From assembly GCF_001619955.1 (NCBI RefSeq), contig NZ_LQQO01000063.1, positions 1 through 64,000 on the forward strand: 64,000 nucleotides of DNA. The letters run 5' to 3'. Source of the stretch: Sphingomonas hankookensis (GTDB lineage Bacteria > Pseudomonadota > Alphaproteobacteria > Sphingomonadales > Sphingomonadaceae). A model generated the notes under the pieces. That model saw only the letters and a list, made by a program, of their open reading frames with translations. It had not been told where the DNA came from and did not search any database. Shown one piece after another: positions 16,561 to 25,990 of the stretch (its first letter is position 1; every line of letters starts with the position of its first letter). The position numbers were made by a program, and so were the translations under genes.

Positions 16561-17594
16561 GCGGCACATTCCGCAAGCAGGCGCGCGGCGATCCGGCGCA
16601 GCGGCAGCTGCTCGGCGACCGCACCGATCTGGTGCGCGATCGCGGGCATGCCATAGACGACGCTCGTCGCCTTGTCCTGGCCGAAGGTCATCGACCCGCA
16701 GCCACGCATCGCCTTCATCCCCTCCGCGCCGTCGCAGCCCATGCCGGTCAGGATCGCGGCGGTCGCATCGCGGCCGGCGAGCCGCGCGACCGAATGGAAC
16801 AGCCGGTCGACCGACGGGCGATGACCGTTGACCTTGTCACCCTCGACCAGCCGGCAATGGCGCCGGTCGCCCGACCCGCCGATCTCCATGTGCCGTTCAC
16901 CGCCCGGCGCCAGATAGACCTTGCCCACCGCCAGCGGCGCGCCGGCGCGGGCTTCCTCGACGGTCGGCGCGCACAGGCGGTTGAGCCGTGCGGCGAAGCT
17001 GGGGGTGAAGGTCGCCGGCATGTGCTGGACGATGACAGTCGGCGGGCAGTTCGCCGGAAAGCCCGACAGCAGTTCGATCAATGCCTCGACGCCGCCGGTC
17101 GACGCACCGATCGCGATCATCGCACCGGGTCGCGGCGTGTAGCTCGCGCGTTCCTGCACCGGCGGCGCGGTGCGGACCGCGGCAGGACGCGCCGCCGGCC
17201 GCGACGATGCCGCCGCGCGGACCAGTTCGGTCAGCTCCGACGTGCACGCCGGATCGGTTCCGGCCATCAGCCGCGTCTTGTCGAAACAGTCGAACGCGCC
17301 GCGTTCCAGCGCGGTCAGGCTGGCCTCCGCCCCTTGCGCGGTCAAGGTCGACAGCATCACCACCGGCGTCGGGCGCAGGCGCATTAGCCGTTCGAGGAAG
17401 TCGAGCCCGCTCATGCCCGGCATCTCGACGTCCAGCGTCACGACATCGGGGTCGAGCGCCTTGATCTGGGCGCGCGCCTCGTCGGCGCTGGCGGCGGTGC
17501 CGACGACCTCGATCGCCGGATCGGCCAGCAGCCGACGCCGGATGATCGCCTGCATCGCCATCGAATCATCGACGATGAGGGTGCGGACGCTCAT
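16557..17594 (-). CDS. cheB: Protein-glutamate methylesterase CheB
   Basis: 345 residues: receiver domain (D9-D10, phospho-acceptor D55 in TLDVEMPGMSG), a Pro/Ala linker (130-155) and a methylesterase domain. The catalytic triad is intact: S165 in AIGASTGGVEAL, H191 in VQHMPATFT and D288 in TGMGCDGAEG. It removes methyl groups from receptor glutamates and can deamidate glutamine. It lies between cheR and cheD, with ATGA overlaps at both ends. It is the functional reference for the altered CheB paralogue encoded further down the operon. Confidence 0.96.
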   Translation of the reverse strand: MSVRTLIVDDSMAMQAIIRRRLLADPAIEVVGTAASADEARAQIKALDPDVVTLDVEMPGMSGLDFLERLMRLRPTPVVMLSTLTAQGAEASLTALERGAFDCFDKTRLMAGTDPACTSELTELVRAAASSRPAARPAAVRTAPPVQERASYTPRPGAMIAIGASTGGVEALIELLSGFPANCPPTVIVQHMPATFTPSFAARLNRLCAPTVEEARAGAPLAVGKVYLAPGGERHMEIGGSGDRRHCRLVEGDKVNGHRPSVDRLFHSVARLAGRDATAAILTGMGCDGAEGMKAMRGCGSMTFGQDKATSVVYGMPAIAHQIGAVAEQLPLRRIAARLLAECAA

Positions 17595-18454
17595 GCGGCG
17601 ATCTTCTGATAGGCGGTGCGGCCGATGCAGCGGAACTTGTCCTGTACCGCGCCGATCAACCGCTCCGAATGACCGATATAGAGCATCCCCCCAACCTCCA
17701 ACCGCTCGCCGAGCCGCGCCAGCAGGCGTTCCTTGGTCGGCTCGTCGAAATAGATCATGACATTGCGACAGAAGATCGTGTCGAACCGCCCCTTCATCGG
17801 CCAGTCGCCGAGCAGGTTGAGCGGGCGAAACGCGATCGCGTCGCGAAGGACCGGATCGACGACCAGCTGGTCGCCGTCCCCCCCGGTCCACACGGAACGC
17901 AGCGACGCGGGTACGGTCCGCATCGTATCCTTCGAATAGCGACCCGCGCGTGCGGTGTTGAGCACGCTGGGCGACACGTCGGTCGCCAGCATGCGCAGAT
18001 CGGTCTTCAGAAGTCGTTGGGCGGCGGCGCGGTCGTTGCCGAACATCGCCATCAGCCACGAATAGGGCTCTTCCCCGCTCGAACACGCCGCCGACCACAG
18101 CCGGACCCGGCCGCCCTTGGCCAGGCGGTCGGCGAGCGGCGGCCAGATCCGCTCCACGAAATCCTCGAAATGATGGTTTTCGCGAAAGAAGCTGGTGTGG
18201 TTCGTCGTCAGTGCGTCGATCGCCCGGCCGCGCTCTTCGGCATCGCGCCCGATATGCGCGACATAGTCGGCAAAGCTCGTCAGCCCGCACGCGCGGACGC
18301 GCGGCGCGATACGGCCATAGACCAGCTGCGCCTTGCCGTCGGGCAGCAGGATGCCGACCTCGTCATACACCAGTGCCGCGATGGCACGGTGGTCGCTCGC
18401 CTGGAATTCGAATTCCCGCGCGCGGCTGTCGGCAAGGGCGGCGGCCCGGGTCAT
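17591..18454 (-). CDS. cheR: Chemotaxis protein methyltransferase CheR
   Basis: A 287-residue SAM-dependent methyltransferase that adds methyl groups to receptor glutamates. Seen are TTNHTSFFRENHHFEDF, the SAM motif region RLWSAACSSGEEPYSWLM, the acidic motif MLATDVSPSVL and FDTIFCRNVMIYFD. Coupled to cheA upstream and cheB downstream by ATGA overlaps. The receptor in this operon ends in a W-x-x-F tail that could dock CheR. Confidence 0.96.
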   Translation of the reverse strand: MTRAAALADSRAREFEFQASDHRAIAALVYDEVGILLPDGKAQLVYGRIAPRVRACGLTSFADYVAHIGRDAEERGRAIDALTTNHTSFFRENHHFEDFVERIWPPLADRLAKGGRVRLWSAACSSGEEPYSWLMAMFGNDRAAAQRLLKTDLRMLATDVSPSVLNTARAGRYSKDTMRTVPASLRSVWTGGDGDQLVVDPVLRDAIAFRPLNLLGDWPMKGRFDTIFCRNVMIYFDEPTKERLLARLGERLEVGGMLYIGHSERLIGAVQDKFRCIGRTAYQKIAA

Positions 18455-20637
18455 GCGGCCAGCGCCGCCGACGGACGGTTGGCGAAACGGCCGCGCGTGG
18501 TAAGCGCATCGACATCGGCGATCAGCGCGACGCGCCCGTCGCCCAGGATCGTCGCCCCGGCCACGCCGTCGATCGCCTGATAATTGGCTTCCAGGCTCTT
18601 CACGACGACCTGCCGCTGATCCTGGATCGTGTCGACCAGCAGCGCGGCCTGGCCATGGTCGCCCTCGACCACGATCAGCACGGCGTCGGTCGGATTGCGC
18701 TCCGCGCCCTCGATGCCGAGATAGTCGGCGATGCGCAGTACGGGCACATAGGAGCCGCGCACGTCGAGCACCGTCCCGTCCGGCCCCAGCCGGCTGAGAG
18801 TCGTTTCGTCGGGCCGCAGGCTTTCGACAATATGGCCGAGCGGAATGACGAAAGTCTGCGCCCCCACCGTCACGATCATGCCGTCGAGCACCGCCAGCGT
18901 CAGCGGCAGGCTGAGCGAGAAGCTCGACCCGAAGCCTTCGCGCGACTGGATGCCGATGCGGCCGCCCAGCGCCTGGATGTTCTTGCGCACCACGTCCATG
19001 CCGACGCCGCGCCCCGACACGTTGGTGATCGCCGCCGCGGTCGAGAAACCGGGCGCGAAGATCAGGTTATCGATCTCTTCGTCGCTCAACACCGCGTCGG
19101 GCAGGATGATGCCCTTCTCGATCGCCTTGCCCTTGACCCGCGCCCGGTTGATCCCCTGCCCGTCATCGGCGACGGTGATGACGATGCGGCCCGACTGATG
19201 CGCGGCCGACAGGCGCACGACCCCTTCGGCCGGCTTGCCCGCCGCGACGCGGACGTCGGGCATTTCGAGGCCATGGTCGACCGCGTTACGGATCAGGTGG
19301 GTCAGCGGCTCGCCGATCCGCTCGACCACGGTCTTGTCGACCTCGGTCATCTCGCCATCGACCTCCAGGCGGACGCGCTTGCCGGTCTCGCCCTCCAGTT
19401 CGCGGACGATACGCGGGACGCGGCTGAACACCGTCTTCATCGGCTGCGCACGGATCGCCATCGTCGACTCCTGCAACTCGCGCGTCAGGTGCTCGAGGTC
19501 GCTCAGCTCCGAAATGCCGCCCATCTGGTTTTCCGCCAGACGCTGCGCCAGCATCGCCTGGGTAATCACCAGCTCGCCGACCAGGTTGACCAGCCGGTCG
19601 AGCTTGTCGAGATCGACGCGGATCGTCTGTGCCGCCGGCGCGGCGGGTGCGGACGGCGGGGCGGCGCGTGCCGCGGCCTTCGCCTCGACCGGCTCCTCCG
19701 CCACCGGCACAGGGGCCGGTGCGGGAGCCGGCGCAGGTGCGGGCGGCGGCGGTGCGGCGACCACCACTTCCTCGACCACCGCGACCGGTGCCGGCGTGGG
19801 TGCCGATTCAACCGAATCGAGCAGGTCGAACAGCGCATCGACGCTGTCCTCGGCCATCGCCGGTTCGGCATCGCCGCGGGTCAGCGCGATCGCGGTCGGA
19901 TCGCCGAATTCGAACACCGCGCGGATATCGTCCTCGGCGACGCTGGCGGGCAGCGCCACGTCCCACGCCAGATAGGCGCATTCGGTATCCATCGTGTCGA
20001 GCGGGGGCAGCGCGGAACGGTCGCAGGCGGTGACCTTTCCGCCCAGCATCGTCAGTTCGCGCAGCAGCAGCAGCGGTTCGGCGCCATGTTCGAACCCCTT
20101 GGGCCCCGGCGTGTAGCGCAGGCGCCAGCCATTGGCCGCATCCGCCCCGTCCTCCGACTGGGCGACATCGCCCAGCATCGACATCAGGTCGTCGAAATCG
20201 TCGGAAATCTCGACCGCCGGGACCGCTTCGGCAACGGGTGCGGCCGCCTTGGGGGCGGCGCCGCCGCCCGCCGCCGCTTCCAGCCGTTCGAGCATCGCCG
20301 CGTCGGCCGGCGGCGTGTCGCCGTCGCGCGCCGCCGCGACATGGTCGGCCAGCATGTCGAACGCGCCGACCACCACGTCGAGCAGCGCGGGCGTCAATTC
20401 CAGCGTGCCGTTCCGGATCAGGTCGAGCAGCGTTTCATACTGGTGGGTATAGGCCTGCAACCGCTCGTGACCGAACGCCCCCGCCCCGCCCTTGATCGAA
20501 TGGACGCAGCGGAAGACGCCGTTGATCGTCTCCGAATCGCGGTCGCCGTCGCGCAGCGCCGCGAAGTTGCTCTCCATCGCGGCGAGGCCTTCCTCGCACT
20601 CCTGGAAGAAGATTTGCTGGATTGCGTCGAGGTCCAT
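18451..20637 (-). CDS. cheA: Chemotaxis histidine kinase CheA
   Basis: 728 residues with the full layout. The P1 Hpt domain carries H46 in CVHSIKGGAGAFG. A long region (about 130-280) holds a CheY/CheB-binding-like segment (WRLRYTPGPKGFEHGAEPLLLLRELT). An Ala/Pro-rich linker (about 285-335) follows, then P3 dimerisation (VDLDKLDRLVNLVGELVITQ), the P4 kinase (HLIRNAVDHGLE, DDGQGINR, GRGVGMDVV) and the P5 CheW-like domain. It phosphorylates CheY and both CheB proteins. It is followed by cheR with an ATGA overlap. Confidence 0.97.
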   Translation of the reverse strand: MDLDAIQQIFFQECEEGLAAMESNFAALRDGDRDSETINGVFRCVHSIKGGAGAFGHERLQAYTHQYETLLDLIRNGTLELTPALLDVVVGAFDMLADHVAAARDGDTPPADAAMLERLEAAAGGGAAPKAAAPVAEAVPAVEISDDFDDLMSMLGDVAQSEDGADAANGWRLRYTPGPKGFEHGAEPLLLLRELTMLGGKVTACDRSALPPLDTMDTECAYLAWDVALPASVAEDDIRAVFEFGDPTAIALTRGDAEPAMAEDSVDALFDLLDSVESAPTPAPVAVVEEVVVAAPPPPAPAPAPAPAPVPVAEEPVEAKAAARAAPPSAPAAPAAQTIRVDLDKLDRLVNLVGELVITQAMLAQRLAENQMGGISELSDLEHLTRELQESTMAIRAQPMKTVFSRVPRIVRELEGETGKRVRLEVDGEMTEVDKTVVERIGEPLTHLIRNAVDHGLEMPDVRVAAGKPAEGVVRLSAAHQSGRIVITVADDGQGINRARVKGKAIEKGIILPDAVLSDEEIDNLIFAPGFSTAAAITNVSGRGVGMDVVRKNIQALGGRIGIQSREGFGSSFSLSLPLTLAVLDGMIVTVGAQTFVIPLGHIVESLRPDETTLSRLGPDGTVLDVRGSYVPVLRIADYLGIEGAERNPTDAVLIVVEGDHGQAALLVDTIQDQRQVVVKSLEANYQAIDGVAGATILGDGRVALIADVDALTTRGRFANRPSAALAA

Positions 20638-20653
20638 GGGGTTCGCTCCCGAT

Positions 20654-20917
20654 TCAGGCGGCGATGAGGGTGTCGAGGGCCGCCAGCGTCGCCATGTCGG
20701 CGAACACCGGGCTCGCGCCGACGATGCGGAAATCCTGGCCGGCTTCCTCGGCCGCGGCCTCGGCGGCGGCGAGGACCTGCAGACAGGCCTGCCCGATCCG
20801 CTCCACGGCCGATGCGTCGATCTGGATCGGCTGGCCGGTGCCGACCGCGTCGCGCAGCGTCTGGCGCAGCGGGGCGGCGGCGGGGGTGTCGAGCACGGCT
20901 GGAAGGGCGATGGTCAT
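20654..20917 (-). CDS. STAS-domain protein of the che operon
   Basis: An 87-residue single STAS domain: an N-terminal strand (MTIALPAVLDTPAAAPLRQTLRDAV), then PIQIDASAVERIGQACLQVLAAA, where SpoIIAA-type anti-sigma antagonists carry a phosphorylatable serine in this loop. Here the matching position is in VERIGQAC, without the usual D-S-S. STAS proteins next to cheA occur in several alphaproteobacterial che operons; their job is not settled. It lies 16 bases upstream of cheA. Confidence 0.85.
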   Translation of the reverse strand: MTIALPAVLDTPAAAPLRQTLRDAVGTGQPIQIDASAVERIGQACLQVLAAAEAAAEEAGQDFRIVGASPVFADMATLAALDTLIAA

Positions 20918-20958
20918 GGGATTTCCCGGGATAAGATGGTCGCTGGCGGTGGCGCGGA

Positions 20959-22428
20959 TCAGAATTCGGTCCAGTCGTCATCGCTGACGACGGTCGCGAC
21001 GGCGGCGCCACCGCCGGCCGCGGCGACCTTGCGACGGGGCGGCGGAGCGGTCATTTCGCGGCTGACCTGCGCCACGCGTGCCTGGAGGCGGTGGACGGCG
21101 CTCTGGGTCGGTGCAGACCGGACCGAAGCCGCCATCGACGCCGCACGGCCATGGGCGGCCAGCGTGAAGCGGTCGACCTGACGCGCCAGTTCCTGCGCCT
21201 CTTCGGCGAGGCTGCGGGCGGCGGCGGTGGCCTGTTCGACCATCGCTGCGTTCTGCTGCGTCACGCCGTCCATTTCATTGACCGCCGTGTTCACCTGCTG
21301 AAGGCCGGTGGCCTGCTGATCGGCGGAGGTCGCGATGGTGCCGACCAGCGTGCTGATCTCGCCGATGCGACCGATGATGCGTTGCAATGCCTTGCCGGTC
21401 TCGCTCACCAGCTCGACGCCGGTCGCGACCTGTTCGGACGATGCGTTGATCTTCGCCTTCACGTCCTTGGCGGCATCCGCCGAACGCTGGGCCAGTGCAC
21501 GCACTTCGGACGCGACGACGGCAAAGCCCTTGCCAGCATCGCCCGCGCGGGCCGCTTCGACACCGGCGTTCAGCGCCAGCAGGTTGGTCTGGAATGCGAT
21601 GCCGTCGATGACGGTGATGATGTCGCCGATCTCGGCCGAGGCGCGTTCGATGCCGTTCATCGCATCGACCGCGCGGCGCACGACGTCGCCCGATTGTTCG
21701 GCCTCGTCGCGGGTCTCGCTGACGACGGTATGGGCGCGGGTCGCCCCGGCGGCCGTCTCGCGCACCGTACCGGTGATCTGGTCCATCGCCGCGGCGGTCT
21801 GCTCCAGGCTCGCGGCCTGCTGCTCGGTCCGCTGCGACAGGTCGTCCGATGCCTGGCGAATGTCGTTGGCGCCGTTGTTGATGCCGTCGGTCGCCTGGCG
21901 CACCGCCGCCAGCACTTCCGACACCGCGTCCATCGCCGCGTTGAAATCGATGCGCAGGCGTTCGTAGTCGGCGGGGAAAGTATCGTGGATGCGATAGCTG
22001 ACATCGCTGGCCGCCAGCCGCGACAGCCCCTCACCCAGCTGCGTGACGAGCAGTTGCTGGGCGAGCGTCGCATCCTTCACGACCTGGCCATTGGCGCGGA
22101 ACACTTCCATCGCACGCGCCATCCGGCCGATGCAGTCGCGATAGTCGGTATGTTCGATCGGGCTGGTCAGGTCGCCCGCGGCAATCCCTTCCATCCGAAC
22201 AACCGAATCGACATAGGGATCGCAGACCGCGCTACGGAACACCACCGACATCACGACGGTCAGAACGAGCGCCGCACCCGCCAGTCCGAGCAGGAGGGGC
22301 GTCGGCGCCATATCGGACAGTGCGGCCGCTGTCGTCGCGACCGGCACGGCCGCCAGCAGCGCGTAGACGCTGCCCATGATAAGAAACTTTTGCCGGATCG
22401 GGGCGTGCTTGCGGAACGAGGGCGTCAT
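20959..22428 (-). CDS. Methyl-accepting chemotaxis protein
   Basis: 489 residues. Two N-terminal membrane helices (about 15-36 and 43-65) are separated by only a few residues, so there is almost no periplasmic sensor. A HAMP segment and a long signalling coiled coil follow, with the hairpin tip IAFQTNLLALNAGVEAARAGDAGKGFAVVASEVR. Note NAGVEAAR where NAAVEAAR is usual. The protein ends DDDWTEF, matching the W-x-x-F pentapeptide that tethers CheR/CheB. It is first in the operon and likely the main receptor served by it. Signals may be membrane or cytoplasmic (inference). Confidence 0.93.
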   Translation of the reverse strand: MTPSFRKHAPIRQKFLIMGSVYALLAAVPVATTAAALSDMAPTPLLLGLAGAALVLTVVMSVVFRSAVCDPYVDSVVRMEGIAAGDLTSPIEHTDYRDCIGRMARAMEVFRANGQVVKDATLAQQLLVTQLGEGLSRLAASDVSYRIHDTFPADYERLRIDFNAAMDAVSEVLAAVRQATDGINNGANDIRQASDDLSQRTEQQAASLEQTAAAMDQITGTVRETAAGATRAHTVVSETRDEAEQSGDVVRRAVDAMNGIERASAEIGDIITVIDGIAFQTNLLALNAGVEAARAGDAGKGFAVVASEVRALAQRSADAAKDVKAKINASSEQVATGVELVSETGKALQRIIGRIGEISTLVGTIATSADQQATGLQQVNTAVNEMDGVTQQNAAMVEQATAAARSLAEEAQELARQVDRFTLAAHGRAASMAASVRSAPTQSAVHRLQARVAQVSREMTAPPPRRKVAAAGGGAAVATVVSDDDWTEF

Positions 22429-22729
22429 TCAATTGCTCCAAACGACCAGTGCGACGTCCCCCCCGGGCGGCATGTTCGCTTGCCTGCCGGTGTAGGGCAG
22501 CTCGTATAATTTCTGGTTAACGACGCTTTCGGGCGGTTTCCGCCGGCAAATCCGATCATGCCCGACAATCCTGCCAAATATCGGATACTGGATATTATCC
22601 AGCTATTCCATGATGTTATCCGATTTCCCGAATTGACAACGCTGGACAGATTGGTAGCGTTACCACGACCGGACATTCCGGCGACATGATGGGCGGGCCG
22701 AACCGCACCACGTTCAGGGGAGTTTTCGC
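22429..22729. other. 301-base gap between mcp and the TonB receptor gene
   Basis: No coding frame is convincing here. The stretch must hold the divergent promoters of the che operon and of the receptor gene. It contains a perfect CTGGATA-T-TATCCAG palindrome at 22588-22602, flanked by TCGGATA (22581-22587) and TATCCGA (22617-22623). TTGACA at 22633-22638 and a LacI-like operator follow. An AGGGGAG ribosome site precedes the receptor start. Confidence 0.6.
22652..22665 (+). promoter_or_regulatory. LacI-family-like operator before the TonB receptor gene
   Basis: TGGTAGCGTTACCA is a near-perfect palindrome of the LacI/GalR type (TGNNANCGNTNNCA). It follows a TTGACA -35-like box (22633-22638) and overlaps the expected -10 region. 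Similar TGGTANCGNTACCA sites precede TonB receptor genes for sugars in Caulobacter and sphingomonads. Repression relieved by a sugar is inferred; no LacI gene is present in the window. Confidence 0.65.
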
Positions 22730-25700
22730 ATGAGAGGCCATCTTCTCGGCAATCTGGCGCGCAGCGCTTCGGGCATCGCGATCGCCGCGCTGCTCATCAC
22801 GCCCGGCATCGCCGCCGCGCAGACCGACGATACCGCCGCCAATGCCCAGCCGGGTGCCACCGAAGGCGCCACCGGCAGCACCGTCCAGCAGACCGGACAG
22901 CACCCGGCGCAGGAAGGTGACGAAATCGTCGTCACCGGCATCCGCGCCTCGCTCAACCGCGCCATCGATATCAAGCGCAACTCGGCCGGCGTCGTCGACG
23001 CGATCAGCGCAGAGGATATCGGCAAGTTCCCCGACACCAACCTCGCCGAGTCGCTGCAGCGCATCACCGGCGTGTCGATCAATCGCGTGAACGGCGAAGG
23101 ATCGCAGGTTTCGGTCCGCGGCTTCTCCGGCGGCTTCAACCTCGTCACGCTGAACGGACGCCAGTTGCCCGCGTCCAACGTCGACACCAGCGGTGCGGGC
23201 GATTTCGCCCGCGGCACCGGCCGCTCGTTCGACTTCCAGAACCTGGCCTCGGAAGGCGTATCGGCGCTGGAGGTGTACAAGACCGGCCGCGCGTCGATCC
23301 CTTCGGGTGGTATCGGCGCGGCGATCAACGTCGTCACCCGCAAGCCGCTGGAATCGCGCGAGGACGGCGTGACCGGATCGTTCGGCGCAAAGGCGCTGCA
23401 CGACGTGAGCACGATGCAGGGCGAAGGCGCCCGCGTCCTTCCCGAAGTGTCGGGCCTGATGAGCTGGCGCAACGACGCCCGCACCTTCGGCCTGTCCGTG
23501 TTCGGCAGCTATCAGCGCCGCGACAGCACCTCGGCCCAGAGCGCACCCAATTATTTCACCGTGGTCCCGACCGCCGATGTGCTCAATCCCGCTGGCCCGT
23601 ATGTCAACGGCCAGACCCAGATCGAGAACCGGCCGACCACGCCGTTCACGCTGATCCCCAACGACAGCCGCTACCAGTTCTCCGAAAACAAGCGCGAGCG
23701 TATCAACGGCCAGGCCGTGTTGCAGTTCGCGCCGACCGAAGGGCTGACCTTCACCGCCGACGCGCTGTTCGCGCAGAACCGGCTGGAGGAGCAGCGCAGC
23801 GAGCAGACCAACTGGTTCAACCGCCCGTTCGGCCGCATCGTCTTCAACGGCAACGACGTGATCGCCACGCCCGATTTCATCTCGGAATCGATCAACGGCG
23901 TGAAGGACCAGGGCTTCGAACAGCAGTTCCGCGCCACCAAGACGCAGCTTCAGTCCTATGGCCTGAACGGCAAGTGGCAGATGACCGACACGCTGTCGCT
24001 GAACCTCGATGGCTATCACGCCGTCTCGCGTTCCACCCCCGATGCGCCCAACGGCACCTCGGCCACATTGGTGTCGCTCGGCGCACCGGTGATCGACAGC
24101 CAGGCGATCGACTATAGCAGCGGCTTCCCCCGCGTGACGCAGACGATCAACGACCGCATCAACGGCAACGGCAACGGCGTGCTCGACATCGGCGATCTCG
24201 GCACGCAGATCGCCCGCACCAACGCCGCGACGCAGCGGCAGCGGATCAACGGCGGTCGCGCCGATCTCGGCTGGGATCTGGGCGGCGGCAGCCGCTTCGA
24301 TTTCGGCGGTACGTACACCGATTCGGTCATGACCAGCGCGCGGGTGCAGACGCAGCAGCAGCTGGGCGACTGGGGCATCACCGATCCGGGCATCGTGCAG
24401 CGCCTCGCGTCGAACGTGGTCAAGACCTTCTGCCTCGACTGCAAGTTCGACCGCTTCAACACCGCCGACGTCAAGCGCACCGCCTTCCGCGGCAACGCCG
24501 TCGTGCTGAACGACATCTTCTCGAACTTCTACGCCGCCAACCCGATCAACACGACCGCCAATGATTACGACCGCGTCGGCGAAACCGTGTGGGGCGTGTA
24601 CGGCCAGATCACGTGGAAGGGCGAGATTGCCAGCCGCACCGCCAACCTGCTGTTCGGCACGCGCTACGAAGAGACGAAGGTCCGCTCGACCGCGTTGCAG
24701 GCAACCCCGTCGGCGATCAAATGGGATGCCGACAACGACTTCTCGTCGGTGATCTCCAACTCGGTGTCGACCGTGTCGCAGCGGGGCAATTACCAGAATT
24801 TGCTGCCCGCGATCGACTTCAACATCGAGGTGTTCGACAATTTCGTCGCCCGCGCCTCGGCCAGCCGCACGCTCGCCCGGCCGGATTACGGCAACCTGTT
24901 CGCGTCGACCACCGCTGGTGCGCCGACCCGTCCAACGGCACTGGGTGGCCGTCCGACCGGCAACTCGGGCAATGCCGGGCTGCTGCCGCTGGTTTCCGAC
25001 AATTTCGACCTGTCGGTGGAATGGTATTACAAGCCGTCGAGCTATGTCTCGGTCGGCTTCTTCGACAAGCGGGTGCGCAACTTCATCGGCACGGGCGTGT
25101 TCAACCGCACCCTGTTCGACCTGCGCGATCCGTCGTCGGGCGCCGCCGGCACCCGTTCGGGCATTGCCGCCGACCGGCTGCGCGCGCTCGCCGCCGACCT
25201 CAGCGACGTCAACCTGTTCACCTATACCGCGCTGCTCCAGCAAAATGGCGGCAACACGGCGCAGGCGGATGCGACGTTCCAGGCGAACCGCAACGCCGGC
25301 GGTGCGCTGAACCAGGGGTTCGTCGACTCGATCCTGCAGGCGGTCGACATTTACGGCAACACGCAGGACCCGCTCTACAATTTCGCGGTGTCGCAGCCGG
25401 TCAACAACCGCGACGGCCATATCTATGGCTTCGAGCTGGCCGGACAGCATTTCTTCGGCAATACCGGCTTCGGCGTGCAGGCGTCGTATACCAAGGTGTA
25501 TGGCGACGTGAATGCCGACATCGCCGCCGACCCCAGCGTCAACGTGTTCGCGCTGACCGGTCTGGGCGACAGCGCCAACGGGTCGATCATCTACGACAAG
25601 AGCGGCCTGTCGGCGCGCGTGACGTACAACTGGCGCGACAAGTTCCTCGCCGCGACCAATCAGGGCGACAGCCGCAACCCGCTGTTCGTCGCGCCGTTCG

Positions 25701-25873
25701 GTACGCTCGACTTCAACATCAGCTACGACCTGAACGACCGCATGGCGCTGTCGATCGAGGGCGTGAACCTGACCAGCGAGCCGCTGGTGCAATATGGGCG
25801 CGATCGCAACGCGCTGGTGTTCGCACAGGAACTGAAGCCGCGCTTCCTGCTGGGCGCGCGCTACCGGTTCTGA
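22730..25873 (+). CDS. TonB-dependent receptor
   Basis: A 1047-residue outer-membrane receptor. The signal peptide is about 1-30 (ends ITPGIAAAQ). A TonB-box-like stretch EIVVTGIRASL (64-74) and a plug domain (ISAEDIGKFPDTNLAESLQRITGVSI, SVRGFSGGFNLVTLNGRQLP) come next, then a long beta-barrel ending in an aromatic (LGARYRF). This is the Caulobacter/sphingomonad group often used for sugars and oligosaccharides. It is followed by an intrinsic terminator and then SapC, a JmjC-like protein and a flavin halogenase. A LacI-like operator precedes it. Confidence 0.93.
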   Translation: MRGHLLGNLARSASGIAIAALLITPGIAAAQTDDTAANAQPGATEGATGSTVQQTGQHPAQEGDEIVVTGIRASLNRAIDIKRNSAGVVDAISAEDIGKFPDTNLAESLQRITGVSINRVNGEGSQVSVRGFSGGFNLVTLNGRQLPASNVDTSGAGDFARGTGRSFDFQNLASEGVSALEVYKTGRASIPSGGIGAAINVVTRKPLESREDGVTGSFGAKALHDVSTMQGEGARVLPEVSGLMSWRNDARTFGLSVFGSYQRRDSTSAQSAPNYFTVVPTADVLNPAGPYVNGQTQIENRPTTPFTLIPNDSRYQFSENKRERINGQAVLQFAPTEGLTFTADALFAQNRLEEQRSEQTNWFNRPFGRIVFNGNDVIATPDFISESINGVKDQGFEQQFRATKTQLQSYGLNGKWQMTDTLSLNLDGYHAVSRSTPDAPNGTSATLVSLGAPVIDSQAIDYSSGFPRVTQTINDRINGNGNGVLDIGDLGTQIARTNAATQRQRINGGRADLGWDLGGGSRFDFGGTYTDSVMTSARVQTQQQLGDWGITDPGIVQRLASNVVKTFCLDCKFDRFNTADVKRTAFRGNAVVLNDIFSNFYAANPINTTANDYDRVGETVWGVYGQITWKGEIASRTANLLFGTRYEETKVRSTALQATPSAIKWDADNDFSSVISNSVSTVSQRGNYQNLLPAIDFNIEVFDNFVARASASRTLARPDYGNLFASTTAGAPTRPTALGGRPTGNSGNAGLLPLVSDNFDLSVEWYYKPSSYVSVGFFDKRVRNFIGTGVFNRTLFDLRDPSSGAAGTRSGIAADRLRALAADLSDVNLFTYTALLQQNGGNTAQADATFQANRNAGGALNQGFVDSILQAVDIYGNTQDPLYNFAVSQPVNNRDGHIYGFELAGQHFFGNTGFGVQASYTKVYGDVNADIAADPSVNVFALTGLGDSANGSIIYDKSGLSARVTYNWRDKFLAATNQGDSRNPLFVAPFGTLDFNISYDLNDRMALSIEGVNLTSEPLVQYGRDRNALVFAQELKPRFLLGARYRF

Positions 25874-25906
25874 TGCCGGCCAAATGACTGGAAAGGCCAA
25901 ATGATT

Positions 25907-25942
25907 GAAAAGGGGCGTCCTTTGCGAAGGATGCCCCTTTTC
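25907..25942 (+). terminator. Intrinsic terminator after the TonB receptor gene
   Basis: A 16-base stem (25907-25922 with 25927-25942, one G-T pair) closes a TGCG loop and ends in TTTTC. Just before it, two 17-base copies of CCAAATGAyTGrAAAGG lie in tandem (25880-25896 and 25897-25913, two differences). The terminator separates the receptor gene from sapC, so the downstream genes depend on read-through or a second promoter. Confidence 0.85.
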
Positions 25943-25990
25943 ATCATGCCGCATTGCCCTACCCTGCCGCACGCTTAACGAAAGGTCCGC

